From assembly GCF_936928535.1 (NCBI RefSeq), contig NZ_CAKZHY010000093.1:62001-126000 (forward strand): DNA of 64,000 bases. The letters are read 5' to 3'. The notes under the pieces are model-generated. The model was not told the origin of the DNA and did no database searches. It was given only the letters and a program-made list of their open reading frames with translations. The first letter of the stretch is position 1. Every line of letters starts with the position of its first letter. The translations under genes were made by a program, and so were the position numbers. The stretch comes from an uncultured Bradyrhizobium sp. Its GTDB lineage: Bacteria > Pseudomonadota > Alphaproteobacteria > Rhizobiales > Xanthobacteraceae. Of this stretch, positions 24,583-33,008 are shown in pieces.

Positions 24583-25833
24583 TTGTCCGACGTCAATGCC
24601 GACGAATGGGTGTCCTCAGGACACCGTCCGATGGGGTTTCCCGAATTCGTCATCGTGATCGCGTCCATCATGGCGCTGAATCCGCTCGCGATGGACATGA
24701 TGCTGCCGGCGCTGCCCAATATCGGGGCGGCCTTCGGCATTCCCAACGCCAACCATCTCCAGCTTGTGCTGTCGACCTTCCTGATCGGCTTCGGTGCCGG
24801 CCAGTTCATCATGGGCCCGTTGTCCGACCGGTTCGGCCGCCGGCCGGTGCTGCTCGGCGGCATGGCGGTCTATGCCGTGGCGAGCGTGCTGGCGGTCGCC
24901 GCGCCGAGCTTCGAGACGCTGCTGCTTGCGCGCGCGCTGCAGGGGCTCGGCACTTCGGCGACGCGCGTCATCGCGACCTCGATCGTGCGCGACTGCTACG
25001 CCGGCCGCCGCATGGCGAGCGTGATGTCGCTGGCGATGATGATCTTCATCGCCGTGCCCGTGATCGCGCCCTCGTTCGGACAGGCGGTGCTAATGATCAC
25101 GCATTGGCGCGGCATCTTCGTCGTGCTGATGCTCTACGGAATCATTGCGCTGGCATGGAGCGTGTGGCGGCTTCCGGAGACGCTGCCTGAGACCGAGCGC
25201 AGGTCGCTCGCGCCCGCCGACGTGCTCTCGGCCTTCCGCCAGACCGTCACCAACCGCCAGACCATCGGCTATGCGAGCGCCGCCGGCGCCGTGATGGGCG
25301 CGCTGTTCGCGTTCGTGTTCTCGGCGCAGCAGGTCTTCACTGGCATCTATCATCTCGGCCATTACTTCCCGCTTGCCTTCGCCGCGATCGCGGCCGGCAC
25401 TGCCGTCGCCGGGTTTCTCAACGCGAAGCTGGTCGGACGGCTCGGCATGCGCGTGATCTCGCACGGCGCGCTCTCGCTCTACGCCGCAGTGGCTGGCGTG
25501 ATGCTGCTGACCGAGATCCTCGGCGTGCTGCCGCTGCCACTGTTCATGGCCCTGTCGGCGCTGATGATGTTCTCGTTCGGCATGATGGTCGCCAACTTCA
25601 CCGCGCTGGCGATGGAGCCGCAGGGTCATATCGCCGGCACGGCCTCTTCGCTCTACGGCTCGATCACGACGCTGATCGGCATCGTGGTCGGCACCTCGAT
25701 CGGCCAGAGCTTTGACGGCACGCTGCTGCCGTTCTCGATCGGCTTCTTCCTGTCGACGCTAGCGGCGCTTGCGATCGTGCTCGTGGTGGAGAAGGGACGA
25801 CTGTTCAAGCCGCATCATCGCCCGGTCGTGTAA
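24583..25833 (+). CDS. Bcr/CflA family multidrug efflux MFS transporter
   Basis: The 416-residue protein has twelve predicted membrane helices. The first-loop signature (GAGQFIMGPLSDRFGRRPVL) and the motif C-like helix (MMIFIAVPVIAPSFGQAVL) mark it as a drug:H+ antiporter of the Bcr/CflA branch. The helix-one region (MALNPLAMDMMLPALPNIG) is also typical. The start is a TTG at 24583 with AGGGG upstream; an ATG at 24631 is an alternative that would shorten the cytosolic N-terminus. No regulator lies next to it. Drug or metabolite export is likely, with substrate range unknown. Confidence 0.87.
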   Translation: MSDVNADEWVSSGHRPMGFPEFVIVIASIMALNPLAMDMMLPALPNIGAAFGIPNANHLQLVLSTFLIGFGAGQFIMGPLSDRFGRRPVLLGGMAVYAVASVLAVAAPSFETLLLARALQGLGTSATRVIATSIVRDCYAGRRMASVMSLAMMIFIAVPVIAPSFGQAVLMITHWRGIFVVLMLYGIIALAWSVWRLPETLPETERRSLAPADVLSAFRQTVTNRQTIGYASAAGAVMGALFAFVFSAQQVFTGIYHLGHYFPLAFAAIAAGTAVAGFLNAKLVGRLGMRVISHGALSLYAAVAGVMLLTEILGVLPLPLFMALSALMMFSFGMMVANFTALAMEPQGHIAGTASSLYGSITTLIGIVVGTSIGQSFDGTLLPFSIGFFLSTLAALAIVLVVEKGRLFKPHHRPVV

Positions 25834-25887
25834 GGAACTTCGAGGCGTCCGCGATGTTGTCCTGCAGCAATTCGAGAGGCGCCTTCA

Positions 25888-26028
25888 ATGGAACCACAGC
25901 ACCACGACGAAGCTCCCAAGTTGGACCGTCAGCCGACTGAGCGGCCGGCGTCGTCAGCCGAGCAAGCCGTCGTCAATCCGCCCTTTGCGAGCGAAGGGCT
26001 CGAGCAGGTCCGCGACAGCCACTGCTGA
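25888..26028 (+). CDS. Possible small protein (46 residues)
   Basis: An ATG at 25888, preceded by GAGAGGCG, opens a 46-codon frame ending TGA at 26028. The product is hydrophilic and rich in Pro, Glu and Ala, with FASEGLEQVRDSHC at the end. It could be a genuine small cytosolic protein of the kind often missed in annotation. No family was recognised, and chance cannot be excluded in this GC-rich sequence. Confidence 0.3.
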   Translation: MEPQHHDEAPKLDRQPTERPASSAEQAVVNPPFASEGLEQVRDSHC

Positions 26029-26073
26029 AGCGCGACGCGAACGCGACACACCTATTTCAGATCGAGATTGACA

Positions 26074-26107
26074 GACAAAAACGGCGCCGCTGATGACAGC
26101 GGTGCCG
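26074..26107 (-). terminator. Intrinsic terminator of the binding-protein genes
   Basis: CGGCGCCGCTG (26082-26092) and CAGCGGTGCCG (26097-26107) pair with a single wobble around ATGA. Read on the minus strand the stem is followed by TTTTTGT. It lies 38 bases after the stop of the downstream binding-protein gene. Confidence 0.85.
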
Positions 26108-26145
26108 CGCGATGATTGGGACAAAAGACGCGGGACGCGCTCGCC

Positions 26146-27759
26146 CTACTCGGACTTGTCGATGTTCCAGAAGATCGGGGTTGCCGGGCCGTCGAGCACG
26201 CCGGACAGCGACTTCCGCCAGGCGCTCGGCGACTGATATTGCCCCAGCGGAATGTAGAGTACCTGATCGTAGGCTTCCTTCTGGATTTCGGTCGCGATCT
26301 TCTTCTGCTCGTCAAGCGAGGCGGCGCGGACGAAGGCGTCCTTTAACTGTTCGACCTTGGCGTCCTCCGGCCAGCCGAACCAGCCGCCCTTCTTGCCTTG
26401 CCCGCCGACGGCGATGTTGGAAATCGGGTTCGAGGCGTCGGCGCTGACGAAGTTTGTGACGAACATGTTCCAGCCGCCCTCCTTCGGAGGCTTCTGGCTG
26501 GCGCGCCGGCTTACCACCGTCTGCCAATCGGTGGCCTGCAAATCGACCTTGAAGCCGGCGTCGCGCAGTTGCTGGGCCATTACGATCGGCTGGGCCTTCA
26601 GCGTCACGACGTCGCCCGGCGCCATGAGCACGACCGGTGTCCCGTCGTAGCCGGACTCGGCGAGCGCCTTTCTGGCCGCAGCCATGTCGCCGCCCTTCGC
26701 GAGCACCTCACCGCCAATCTCCGTCGCGAACGGCGTGTCGCAGATGAAGGCCGCGGCGCACGTCTTGTAGTATTTGGGATTGCCGATCAGCGCATCGAGC
26801 ACGTCCTTCTGGTTGACCGCCAGGAATGCTGCGCGGCGAACCCTGACGTTGTCGAATGGCGGATGCAGGAAGTTCATCCGCGCGCCGGTCTGGAAGCCGA
26901 ACTTGTTCAGGATGTCGACCTTGAGGTCCTTGTCCGCTTCAATGGCGGGCAACATTTCGATGGCGGGAACTTCCATGAAATCAATGTCACCCGACTGCAG
27001 CGCGTTCAACGCCGTCTGTGCGTCCGGCATCGTGATCCATTCGACGCGATCGACCTTCACCACCTTGCCGCCGGCGGTCCAGCTCGGCGGCTCCTTGCGC
27101 GGCACATAGTCGGTGTTCTTGACATAGACTGACTTCACGCCCGGCTGGAATTCATCCTGCACGAACTTGAACGGCCCGGAGCCGATCTGCTCGGGGATCT
27201 GCTTGTCCACCGGCGTGTCGGCCAGACGCTTCGGCATCATGAAAGCGACCCGCGACGACGGCTTGCCAATCGCTTCCAGCACGAGCGCGTACGGCTCCTT
27301 CAGCTTCAGCGTGATGGTCTTGGGGTCGGTCGCCTCGATGCTCGCGGTGAACTGCATCATCTGCTGCCCCATGCTGTCGACGGCGGCCCAGCGCTTCAGC
27401 GAGGCAACGCAATCTTCCGCGGTGACGGGCGTGCCATCATGCCATTTCAGGCCGTCGCGCAGCGTGAAAGTGTAGGTCAGCTTGTCGTCGGAGATGGTCC
27501 AGTCCGCCATCTGCGGCTGGATCTTGAAGTTGGAATCCGTCGCGAGCAGCGTGTCGTAGACCATGTAGCCATGGTCACGCGCGATATAGGCGCTGGTGAA
27601 GATCGGATCGAGGATGCGCAGGTCCGAATGCATCACGGCGGTGATGGTCTTGCCCGCGGCGAGAACCGGCGAAGCCAGTGCTGCAAGCGTCAGGACTGAA
27701 AGCGCCGAGACGGAAAGCGCAAGTTTGGAGGCGAACGCACGACGCAGATGTCGCAACAT
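26146..27759 (-). CDS. Dipeptide-type ABC substrate-binding protein, copy 2
   Basis: The 537-residue protein is a periplasmic binding protein of the DppA/OppA family (SBP_bac_5). A signal peptide occupies about residues 1-31 (LALSVSALSVLTLAALASPV). The family entry region DGLKWHDGTPVTAEDCVASL and the ending IPLGQYQSPSAWRKSLSG are both present. The ATG at 27759 has GGAGAG upstream. It is a close paralogue of the next gene; both are divergent from the plus-strand permease and hydrolase genes. It probably delivers peptides or related solutes to that permease. A terminator ends this transcript. Confidence 0.9.
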   Translation of the reverse strand: MLRHLRRAFASKLALSVSALSVLTLAALASPVLAAGKTITAVMHSDLRILDPIFTSAYIARDHGYMVYDTLLATDSNFKIQPQMADWTISDDKLTYTFTLRDGLKWHDGTPVTAEDCVASLKRWAAVDSMGQQMMQFTASIEATDPKTITLKLKEPYALVLEAIGKPSSRVAFMMPKRLADTPVDKQIPEQIGSGPFKFVQDEFQPGVKSVYVKNTDYVPRKEPPSWTAGGKVVKVDRVEWITMPDAQTALNALQSGDIDFMEVPAIEMLPAIEADKDLKVDILNKFGFQTGARMNFLHPPFDNVRVRRAAFLAVNQKDVLDALIGNPKYYKTCAAAFICDTPFATEIGGEVLAKGGDMAAARKALAESGYDGTPVVLMAPGDVVTLKAQPIVMAQQLRDAGFKVDLQATDWQTVVSRRASQKPPKEGGWNMFVTNFVSADASNPISNIAVGGQGKKGGWFGWPEDAKVEQLKDAFVRAASLDEQKKIATEIQKEAYDQVLYIPLGQYQSPSAWRKSLSGVLDGPATPIFWNIDKSE

Positions 27760-27780
27760 CGAAGCTCTCCTGAAGAGCGA

Positions 27781-27800
27781 CGCCGCTGAACACAGCGGCG
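27781..27800 (-). other. Hairpin between the two binding-protein genes
   Basis: CGCCGCTG (27781-27788) and CAGCGGCG (27793-27800) form a perfect 8-base stem with loop AACA. It corresponds to the terminator at 26082-26107 in the duplicated 3' flank. Here the T-tract is absent, so it may protect the upstream mRNA rather than stop transcription. Confidence 0.6.
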
Positions 27801-27868
27801 CCGCACGATGATCGGGGTCAAAGGCGCGAGGCGCGCCCTTGTCTTGGCTTACCTTGGCTGGACTTGGC

Positions 27869-29479
27869 CTACTCCGACTTGTCGATGTTCCAGAAGATCG
27901 GGGTTGCCGGCCCGTCGAGCACGCCGGACAGCGACTTCCGCCAGGCACTCGGCGCCAGATACTGGCCAAGCGGAATGTAGATCACCTGGTCATAGGCTTC
28001 CTTCTGGATTTCGGTCGCGATCTTCTTCTGATCGTCGATCGAGGCGGCGCGGACGAAGTCGTCCTTGAGCTTCTCGATCTTGGCGTCCTCCGCCCAGCCG
28101 AACCAGCCGCCCTTCTTGCCCTGGCCGCCGATCGAAAGATTGGCGATCGGGTTGGACACGTCGGCGCTGACCCAGTTGGTGAAGAACATGTTCCAGCCGC
28201 CCTCTTTCGGGGGCTTCTGGCTGGCTCGGCGGCTCACCACCGTCTGCCAGTCGGTCGCCTGCGCATCGACCTTGAAGCCGGCTTCGCGGAGCAGCTGCAC
28301 CGCCACGGTCGGCTGCGCCTTCAGCGTCACGACGTCGCCGGGCACCATGACGACGACGGGCGTGCCGTCATAGCCGGACTCGGCGAGCAGCTTCTTGGCT
28401 TCCGCCATGCCGTTGCCCTTGACCAGCGATTCGGAGCCGACGTCGGTCGCGAACGGCGTGTCGCAGATGAAGAAGGCGCCGCAGATCTTGTAGTATTTGG
28501 GATTGCCGACGAGCGCGTCGAGCACGTCTTTCTGGTTCATCGCCAGAAGCGCAGCGCGACGGATCTTCGGATTGTCGAACGGCGGAAACAGGAAGTTCAT
28601 GCGACCGAGCGTCTGGTAGCCGAACTTGTTCAGCGTCTCGACCTTGAGGTCGGAATTGCCTTCAAGCACCGGCAAGAGATCCCACGGCGGCACCTCCATG
28701 AAGTCGATATCGCCCGATTGCAGCGCGTTCACCGCGGTCTGCGAGTCCGGCATGGTGATCCATTCGACACGGTCGACCTTCACCACCTTGCCGCCAGCGG
28801 TCCAGCTCGCGGGCTCCTTGCGCGGCACGTAATCGGGATTCTTCTCGTAGACGGCCTTCACGCCGGGCTGGAATTCACCTTGCACGAACTTGAATGGGCC
28901 GGAGCCGATCTGCTCGGGGATCTGCTTGTCCGGCGGCGTCTCGGCCAGGCGCTTCGGCATCATGAAGGCCACGCGCGAGGACGGCTTGCCGATCGACTCG
29001 AGCACCAAGCCGTAGGGCTCCTTGAGCTTCAGCGTGATCGTCTTGGGATCGGTCGCTTCGATGCTTGCCGTGAACTGCATCAATTGCTGGCCCATGCCGT
29101 CGACGGCGGCCCAGCGCTTCAGCGAGGCAACGCAGTCTTCCGCCGTCACCGGCGCGCCGTCATGCCACTTCAGGCCGTCGCGCAGCGTGAAGGTGTAGGT
29201 GAGCTTGTCGTCGGAGATCTTCCAGTCCGCCATCTGCGGCTGGATCTTGAAGTTCGAATCCGTCGCGATCAGCGTGTCGTAAACCATGTAGCCATGGTCA
29301 CGCGTGATGTAAGCGGTGGTGAAGATCGGATCGATGATACGCAGATCCGAATGCATCACCGCGGTGATGGTCTTGCCCGCCGCAAATACCGGCGAGGCCA
29401 TCGCCGTTGCAAGCGCGACGACCGATAGCGCAAGTTTGGAGGCGAACGCGCGACGCCCCCGGCGCATCAAGCTCAACAT
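27869..29479 (-). CDS. Dipeptide-type ABC substrate-binding protein, copy 1
   Basis: The 536-residue protein is a second DppA/OppA-type periplasmic binding protein. It has a signal peptide (LALSVVALATAMASPVFAAG) and the same family entry region (DGLKWHDGAPVTAEDCVASL). The C-terminal 20 residues are nearly identical to copy 2. The ATG at 29479 follows CAGGAGAAAC. It is the promoter-proximal gene of the pair; copy 2 starts 109 bases after its stop. The two copies differ mainly in pocket-region residues, so they may serve one permease with two ligand ranges. Confidence 0.9.
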   Translation of the reverse strand: MLSLMRRGRRAFASKLALSVVALATAMASPVFAAGKTITAVMHSDLRIIDPIFTTAYITRDHGYMVYDTLIATDSNFKIQPQMADWKISDDKLTYTFTLRDGLKWHDGAPVTAEDCVASLKRWAAVDGMGQQLMQFTASIEATDPKTITLKLKEPYGLVLESIGKPSSRVAFMMPKRLAETPPDKQIPEQIGSGPFKFVQGEFQPGVKAVYEKNPDYVPRKEPASWTAGGKVVKVDRVEWITMPDSQTAVNALQSGDIDFMEVPPWDLLPVLEGNSDLKVETLNKFGYQTLGRMNFLFPPFDNPKIRRAALLAMNQKDVLDALVGNPKYYKICGAFFICDTPFATDVGSESLVKGNGMAEAKKLLAESGYDGTPVVVMVPGDVVTLKAQPTVAVQLLREAGFKVDAQATDWQTVVSRRASQKPPKEGGWNMFFTNWVSADVSNPIANLSIGGQGKKGGWFGWAEDAKIEKLKDDFVRAASIDDQKKIATEIQKEAYDQVIYIPLGQYLAPSAWRKSLSGVLDGPATPIFWNIDKSE

Positions 29480-29607
29480 TAAAGTTTCTCCTGACGTGAA
29501 ACTGTTCAAAGGCCGGCTATTGGTTGAGCATCAGGTTCGTTCTTTGGGCGAACTTACTTGATGCAATGCCTTTATCTTTCGAGACTTGCAGACCGTCTTG
29601 GGCACGT

Positions 29608-29667
29608 CAATCCGGTTTCGGTGCAGCCCCTTGCGGCAGGCGCAAGGGCTCCACAAAGACCGGATTG
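29608..29667. promoter_or_regulatory. Long inverted repeat in the divergent promoter region
   Basis: The arms CAATCCGGTTTCGGTGCAGC (start 29608) and, read inward from 29667, the complement of CCACAAAGACCGGATTG pair over about 27 bases with few mismatches. The centre is a CCTTGCG/CGCAAGG stem. It lies between the divergent starts at 29479 and 29747 and could be an operator or an untranslated-region RNA hairpin. Confidence 0.55.
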
Positions 29668-29746
29668 GCTCTACAACTCGATCTGCTCGTCCTGCCCGCG
29701 CCGATGCAATGCGCGTTCCACTTTTCGAAGCTTGAGAGACATCGAG

Positions 29747-30877
29747 ATGAATCCAGCCAATCTCCCCTTTGATTCCGAAGCCATGCTCGAAGGATTGCGC
29801 ACCTGGGTGGAATGCGAGAGCCCGACCTGGGATGCGAGCGCAGTGAACCGCATGCTCGATATCGCAGCGCGGGATATGGCGATCATGGGTGCGACGATCG
29901 AACGCATCGCCGGCCGCCAAGGCTTCGGCGGCGCCATTCGCGCGCGTTTTCCCCATCCCAGGCAAGGCGAGCCGGGCATCCTGATTGCCGGGCACATGGA
30001 TACCGTCCATCCGGTCGGCACCATCGAGAAGTTGAAGTGGCGACGCGAAGGCAACCGCTGCTACGGCCCCGGCATCTTCGACATGAAGGGCGGCAACTAC
30101 CTCTCGCTGGAAGCGATCCGGCAGCTGGCGCGCGCGTCTTTCACCACGCCGCTGCCGATCACCGTGCTGTTCACGCCGGACGAGGAAGTCGGCACGCCCT
30201 CGACGCGCGACATCATCGAGGCGGAGGCCGCGCGCAACAAATATGTGCTGGTGCCCGAGCCCGGCCGCGCCGACAACGGCGTTACCACCGGACGTTACGC
30301 CATCGCGCGCTTCAATCTTGAGGCGACGGGACGACCGAGCCACGCCGGTGCGACTTTGTCATCCGGACGCTCGGCCATCCGCGAGATGGCACGGCAGATT
30401 CTTGCGATCGACGCGATGACGACGGAGGACTGCACCTTCTCGGTCGGCATCGTGCATGGCGGGCAATGGGTCAATTGCGTTGCCACGACCGCCACCGGCG
30501 AAGCACTGTCGATGGCCAAGCGTCAGGCCGATCTCGACCGCGGCGTCGAGCGCATGCTGGCGCTGTCGGGCACCGCCAACGACGTCACCTTCAAGGTGAC
30601 GCGCGGCGTGACCCGGCCGGTGTGGGAACCGGATGCCGGGACCATGGCGCTGTATGAAAAGGCGCGTAGCATCGCCAAATCTCTCGGCGCGGAATTACCA
30701 CATGCGAGCTCCGGCGGCGGATCCGACGGCAACTTCACCGGCGCGATGGGGATCCCGACGCTCGACGGCCTCGGCGTCCGCGGCGGCAATGCCCACACGC
30801 TGGAGGAGCATATCGAGGTCGAGAGCCTCGTTGAGCGCGGTCGGCTGATGGCCGGCCTGCTGGCGACGCTGGAGTGA
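29747..30877 (+). CDS. M20 family metallopeptidase (glutamate carboxypeptidase-like)
   Basis: The 376-residue protein is a di-zinc M20 hydrolase. Metal and catalytic signatures are visible: AGHMDTVHPVG, then FDMKGGNYLSLEA, then TPDEEVGTPSTR with the general-base glutamate. The lid or dimerisation domain (NLEATGRPSHAGAT) follows. The ATG at 29747 precedes the conserved start; the frame is open further upstream. Relatives remove C-terminal glutamate or cleave small peptides. It is divergent from the binding proteins and upstream of the permease genes, which suggests that it processes imported peptides in the cytoplasm. Confidence 0.9.
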   Translation: MNPANLPFDSEAMLEGLRTWVECESPTWDASAVNRMLDIAARDMAIMGATIERIAGRQGFGGAIRARFPHPRQGEPGILIAGHMDTVHPVGTIEKLKWRREGNRCYGPGIFDMKGGNYLSLEAIRQLARASFTTPLPITVLFTPDEEVGTPSTRDIIEAEAARNKYVLVPEPGRADNGVTTGRYAIARFNLEATGRPSHAGATLSSGRSAIREMARQILAIDAMTTEDCTFSVGIVHGGQWVNCVATTATGEALSMAKRQADLDRGVERMLALSGTANDVTFKVTRGVTRPVWEPDAGTMALYEKARSIAKSLGAELPHASSGGGSDGNFTGAMGIPTLDGLGVRGGNAHTLEEHIEVESLVERGRLMAGLLATLE

Positions 30878-30887
30878 CTTTGAGCCC

Positions 30888-30927
30888 GTCATTCCGGGGC
30901 GGTCCGAAGGACCGAGCCCGGAATGAC
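30888..30927. repeat. Palindromic intergenic repeat (GTCATTCCGG type)
   Basis: GTCATTCCGGGGC at the left pairs with GAGCCCGGAATGAC at the right around GGTCCGAAGGACC. It is a short form of the family found repeatedly in the right half of the window. Confidence 0.75.
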
Positions 30928-31053
30928 TGTGGCAACGACCAGCCGCATTGCAAAATCCGTGGCCCCGATGGCACGGGAATTGCTGAAATGTTAGGCTGAT
31001 GGCAACCTGCCGAAGGACTTGCCGCGATTTGACTCTAATCTGACGGATCCAAC

Positions 31054-31995
31054 TTGCTCGGATATCTCGTTCGCCGAATCTTCGCCGCCGTGCCCGTCAT
31101 GGGCGTCGTCGCGCTTTTCGTATTCCTGCTGCTGCGGCTGACGCCGGGTGATCCCGCCGCCATCCTCGCCGGCGACAATGCGACGCCCGAACGGCTCGAA
31201 CGTATCCGCACCTCGCTCGGCCTCAACGAGCCGCTGATCGTCCAGTTCATCACCTGGGTGAACAAGCTGCTGCACGGCGATCTCGGCACCTCGCTGATCT
31301 CCAATCTGCCGGTCATGAAGATGATCGGCCAGCGCGTCGAGCCCTCGATCTCGATCGCGCTGTCGACCATCATCCTCGCGGTCATCGTCGCCGTGCCGCT
31401 GGGCGTTATCGCGGCCTGGAAGCACGGCACCTGGATCGACCGTTTCGTGATGGGTCTGTCCGTGCTTGGCTTCTCGGTGCCGGTGTTCGTGGTCGGCTAT
31501 GTCCTGATCGAGGTGTTTGCGATCGACCTGCGCTGGCTGCCGGTGCAGGGCTTCAAGAGCATCAGCGCAGGCTTCTGGCCGTTCTTCGAGCGCATCATCC
31601 TGCCGACCTGCGCACTCTCCTTCATCTACATCGCGCTGATCGCGCGCATGACACGCGCGGCCATGCTCGACGTGCTCGGCGAAGATTATGTGCGGACGGC
31701 GCGCGCCAAGGGCATCAACGAGGTCGCGGTGATGCTGCGGCACGCGCTGCGCAACGCCGCGGTGCCCGTGATCACCGTGATCGGCACCGGCTTTGCGCTG
31801 CTGATCTCCGGCGTCGTCGTCACCGAGAGCGTGTTCAACATCCCCGGCATCGGCCGCCTCACCGTGGACGCGGTGCTGGCGCGCGACTATCCGGTGATCC
31901 AGGCGATGATCCTGCTGACCTCGCTGATCTACGTCGTCGTCAATCTCCTGATCGACGTCGCCTACACGCTGCTCGATCCCCGGATCCGGTACTAA
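31054..31995 (+). CDS. Dipeptide-type ABC transporter permease (DppB-like)
   Basis: The 313-residue protein is the first membrane subunit of a peptide/nickel-type ABC importer. It has six predicted helices, the N-terminal LGYLVRRIFAAVPVMG, and the EAA loop (DVLGEDYVRTARAKGINEVA). The start is TTG at 31054. Usual family length is 305-340 residues. The DppC-like gene follows 19 bases downstream. It forms the translocation channel with that partner and is supplied by the divergent binding proteins. Confidence 0.92.
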   Translation: MLGYLVRRIFAAVPVMGVVALFVFLLLRLTPGDPAAILAGDNATPERLERIRTSLGLNEPLIVQFITWVNKLLHGDLGTSLISNLPVMKMIGQRVEPSISIALSTIILAVIVAVPLGVIAAWKHGTWIDRFVMGLSVLGFSVPVFVVGYVLIEVFAIDLRWLPVQGFKSISAGFWPFFERIILPTCALSFIYIALIARMTRAAMLDVLGEDYVRTARAKGINEVAVMLRHALRNAAVPVITVIGTGFALLISGVVVTESVFNIPGIGRLTVDAVLARDYPVIQAMILLTSLIYVVVNLLIDVAYTLLDPRIRY

Positions 31996-32014
31996 GGCTA
32001 GGACAAGAACAACA

Positions 32015-32902
32015 ATGACGGTCGATAGCCTTCCCCAGTCCTCCATTCCGATCACGTCGCCGCTGCGGCCGCGCCTCGGATTCCTCACCTCGACGCCGAT
32101 CATCGCGGCGGCCACGATCCTGCTCGCAGCTATCGTGCTGATCTCGATCCTGGCACCGCTGATCGCGCCGCATGATCCGATCCAGCTTGCGCCTTCGCAG
32201 CGGCTCAAGCCGGCGTCGGCGCAATTCCTGCTCGGCACCGATGCCTATGGCCGTGACCTCTTGTCGCGCGTCATCTATGGCGGCCGCATCTCGCTCTTGA
32301 TCGGCATCGGCTCGGCGGTTCTGTCGGTCGTCATCGGCCTCGCGATCGGCCTCGTCTCCGGCTTCTTCAAGCTCGTCGATTCCGTGATGATGCGCATCAT
32401 GGACGGCCTGATGGCGATGCCGAGCATCCTGCTTGCGATCGCCGTGGTCTCCCTGTCGGGCGCCAGCATCTGGACCGTGCTGGTTGCCATCACCATCCCC
32501 GAAATCCCGCGCGTGGCCCGTCTGGTGCGCTCGGTCGTGCTGTCCGCGCGCGAGGAGCCCTATGTCGAGGCCGCGATCTCGGTCGGCTCCAGTCTGCCGA
32601 AGATCATGTGGCGACACCTGATGCCGAACACGATCGCACCGCTGATCGTGCAGGGCACCTATGTCTGCGCCTCCGCGATCCTCACCGAAGCCATCCTCTC
32701 CTTCCTCGGCGCCGGCATCTCGCCGGAGACGCCGACCTGGGGCAACATCATGGCCGAGGGCCGCCAGTACTTTCAGCTCAAGCCGACGCTGATCTTCTGG
32801 CCGGGCCTGCTGCTCTCGATTGCCATCCTCAGCATCAATTTGATCGGCGACGCCGCCCGCGACGCCCTCGATCCCCGCATGAAGCAGCGGGAGGGCAAGT
32901 GA
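32015..32902 (+). CDS. Dipeptide-type ABC transporter permease (DppC-like)
   Basis: The 295-residue protein is the second membrane subunit. It has the OppC N-terminal region with one helix (ATILLAAIVLISILAPLIAP), then LGTDAYGRDLLSRVIYGGR, a near-invariant family motif, and the EAA loop (YVEAAISVGSSLPKIMW). It pairs with the DppB-like subunit upstream. A palindromic repeat separates it from the ATPase gene. Together these form one transporter; the fused ATPase completes it. Confidence 0.92.
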   Translation: MTVDSLPQSSIPITSPLRPRLGFLTSTPIIAAATILLAAIVLISILAPLIAPHDPIQLAPSQRLKPASAQFLLGTDAYGRDLLSRVIYGGRISLLIGIGSAVLSVVIGLAIGLVSGFFKLVDSVMMRIMDGLMAMPSILLAIAVVSLSGASIWTVLVAITIPEIPRVARLVRSVVLSAREEPYVEAAISVGSSLPKIMWRHLMPNTIAPLIVQGTYVCASAILTEAILSFLGAGISPETPTWGNIMAEGRQYFQLKPTLIFWPGLLLSIAILSINLIGDAARDALDPRMKQREGK

Positions 32903-32915
32903 AACCCTTTACTCC

Positions 32916-32994
32916 GTCGTTCCGGGGCGGTGCAAAGCACCGAACCCGGAATCTCGAGGTTCCGGGTTCGCGCTTCCGCGCGCCCCGGAACGAC
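32916..32994. repeat. Palindromic intergenic repeat (GTCGTTCCGG type)
   Basis: GTCGTTCCGGGGCG at the left pairs with CGCCCCGGAACGAC at the right, with internal AACCCGGAATCTCGAGGTTC pairing. It lies between the permease and ATPase genes of one transporter, so it is probably transcribed. Confidence 0.75.
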
Positions 32995-33008
32995 GTTGGA
33001 GATCTCGC

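Noticed and set aside
27839..29428. Plus-strand open frame opposite binding-protein copy 1
   Set aside because: A matching mirror frame occurs opposite copy 2, and the product has the HDR/VGR-rich composition typical of antisense translation.
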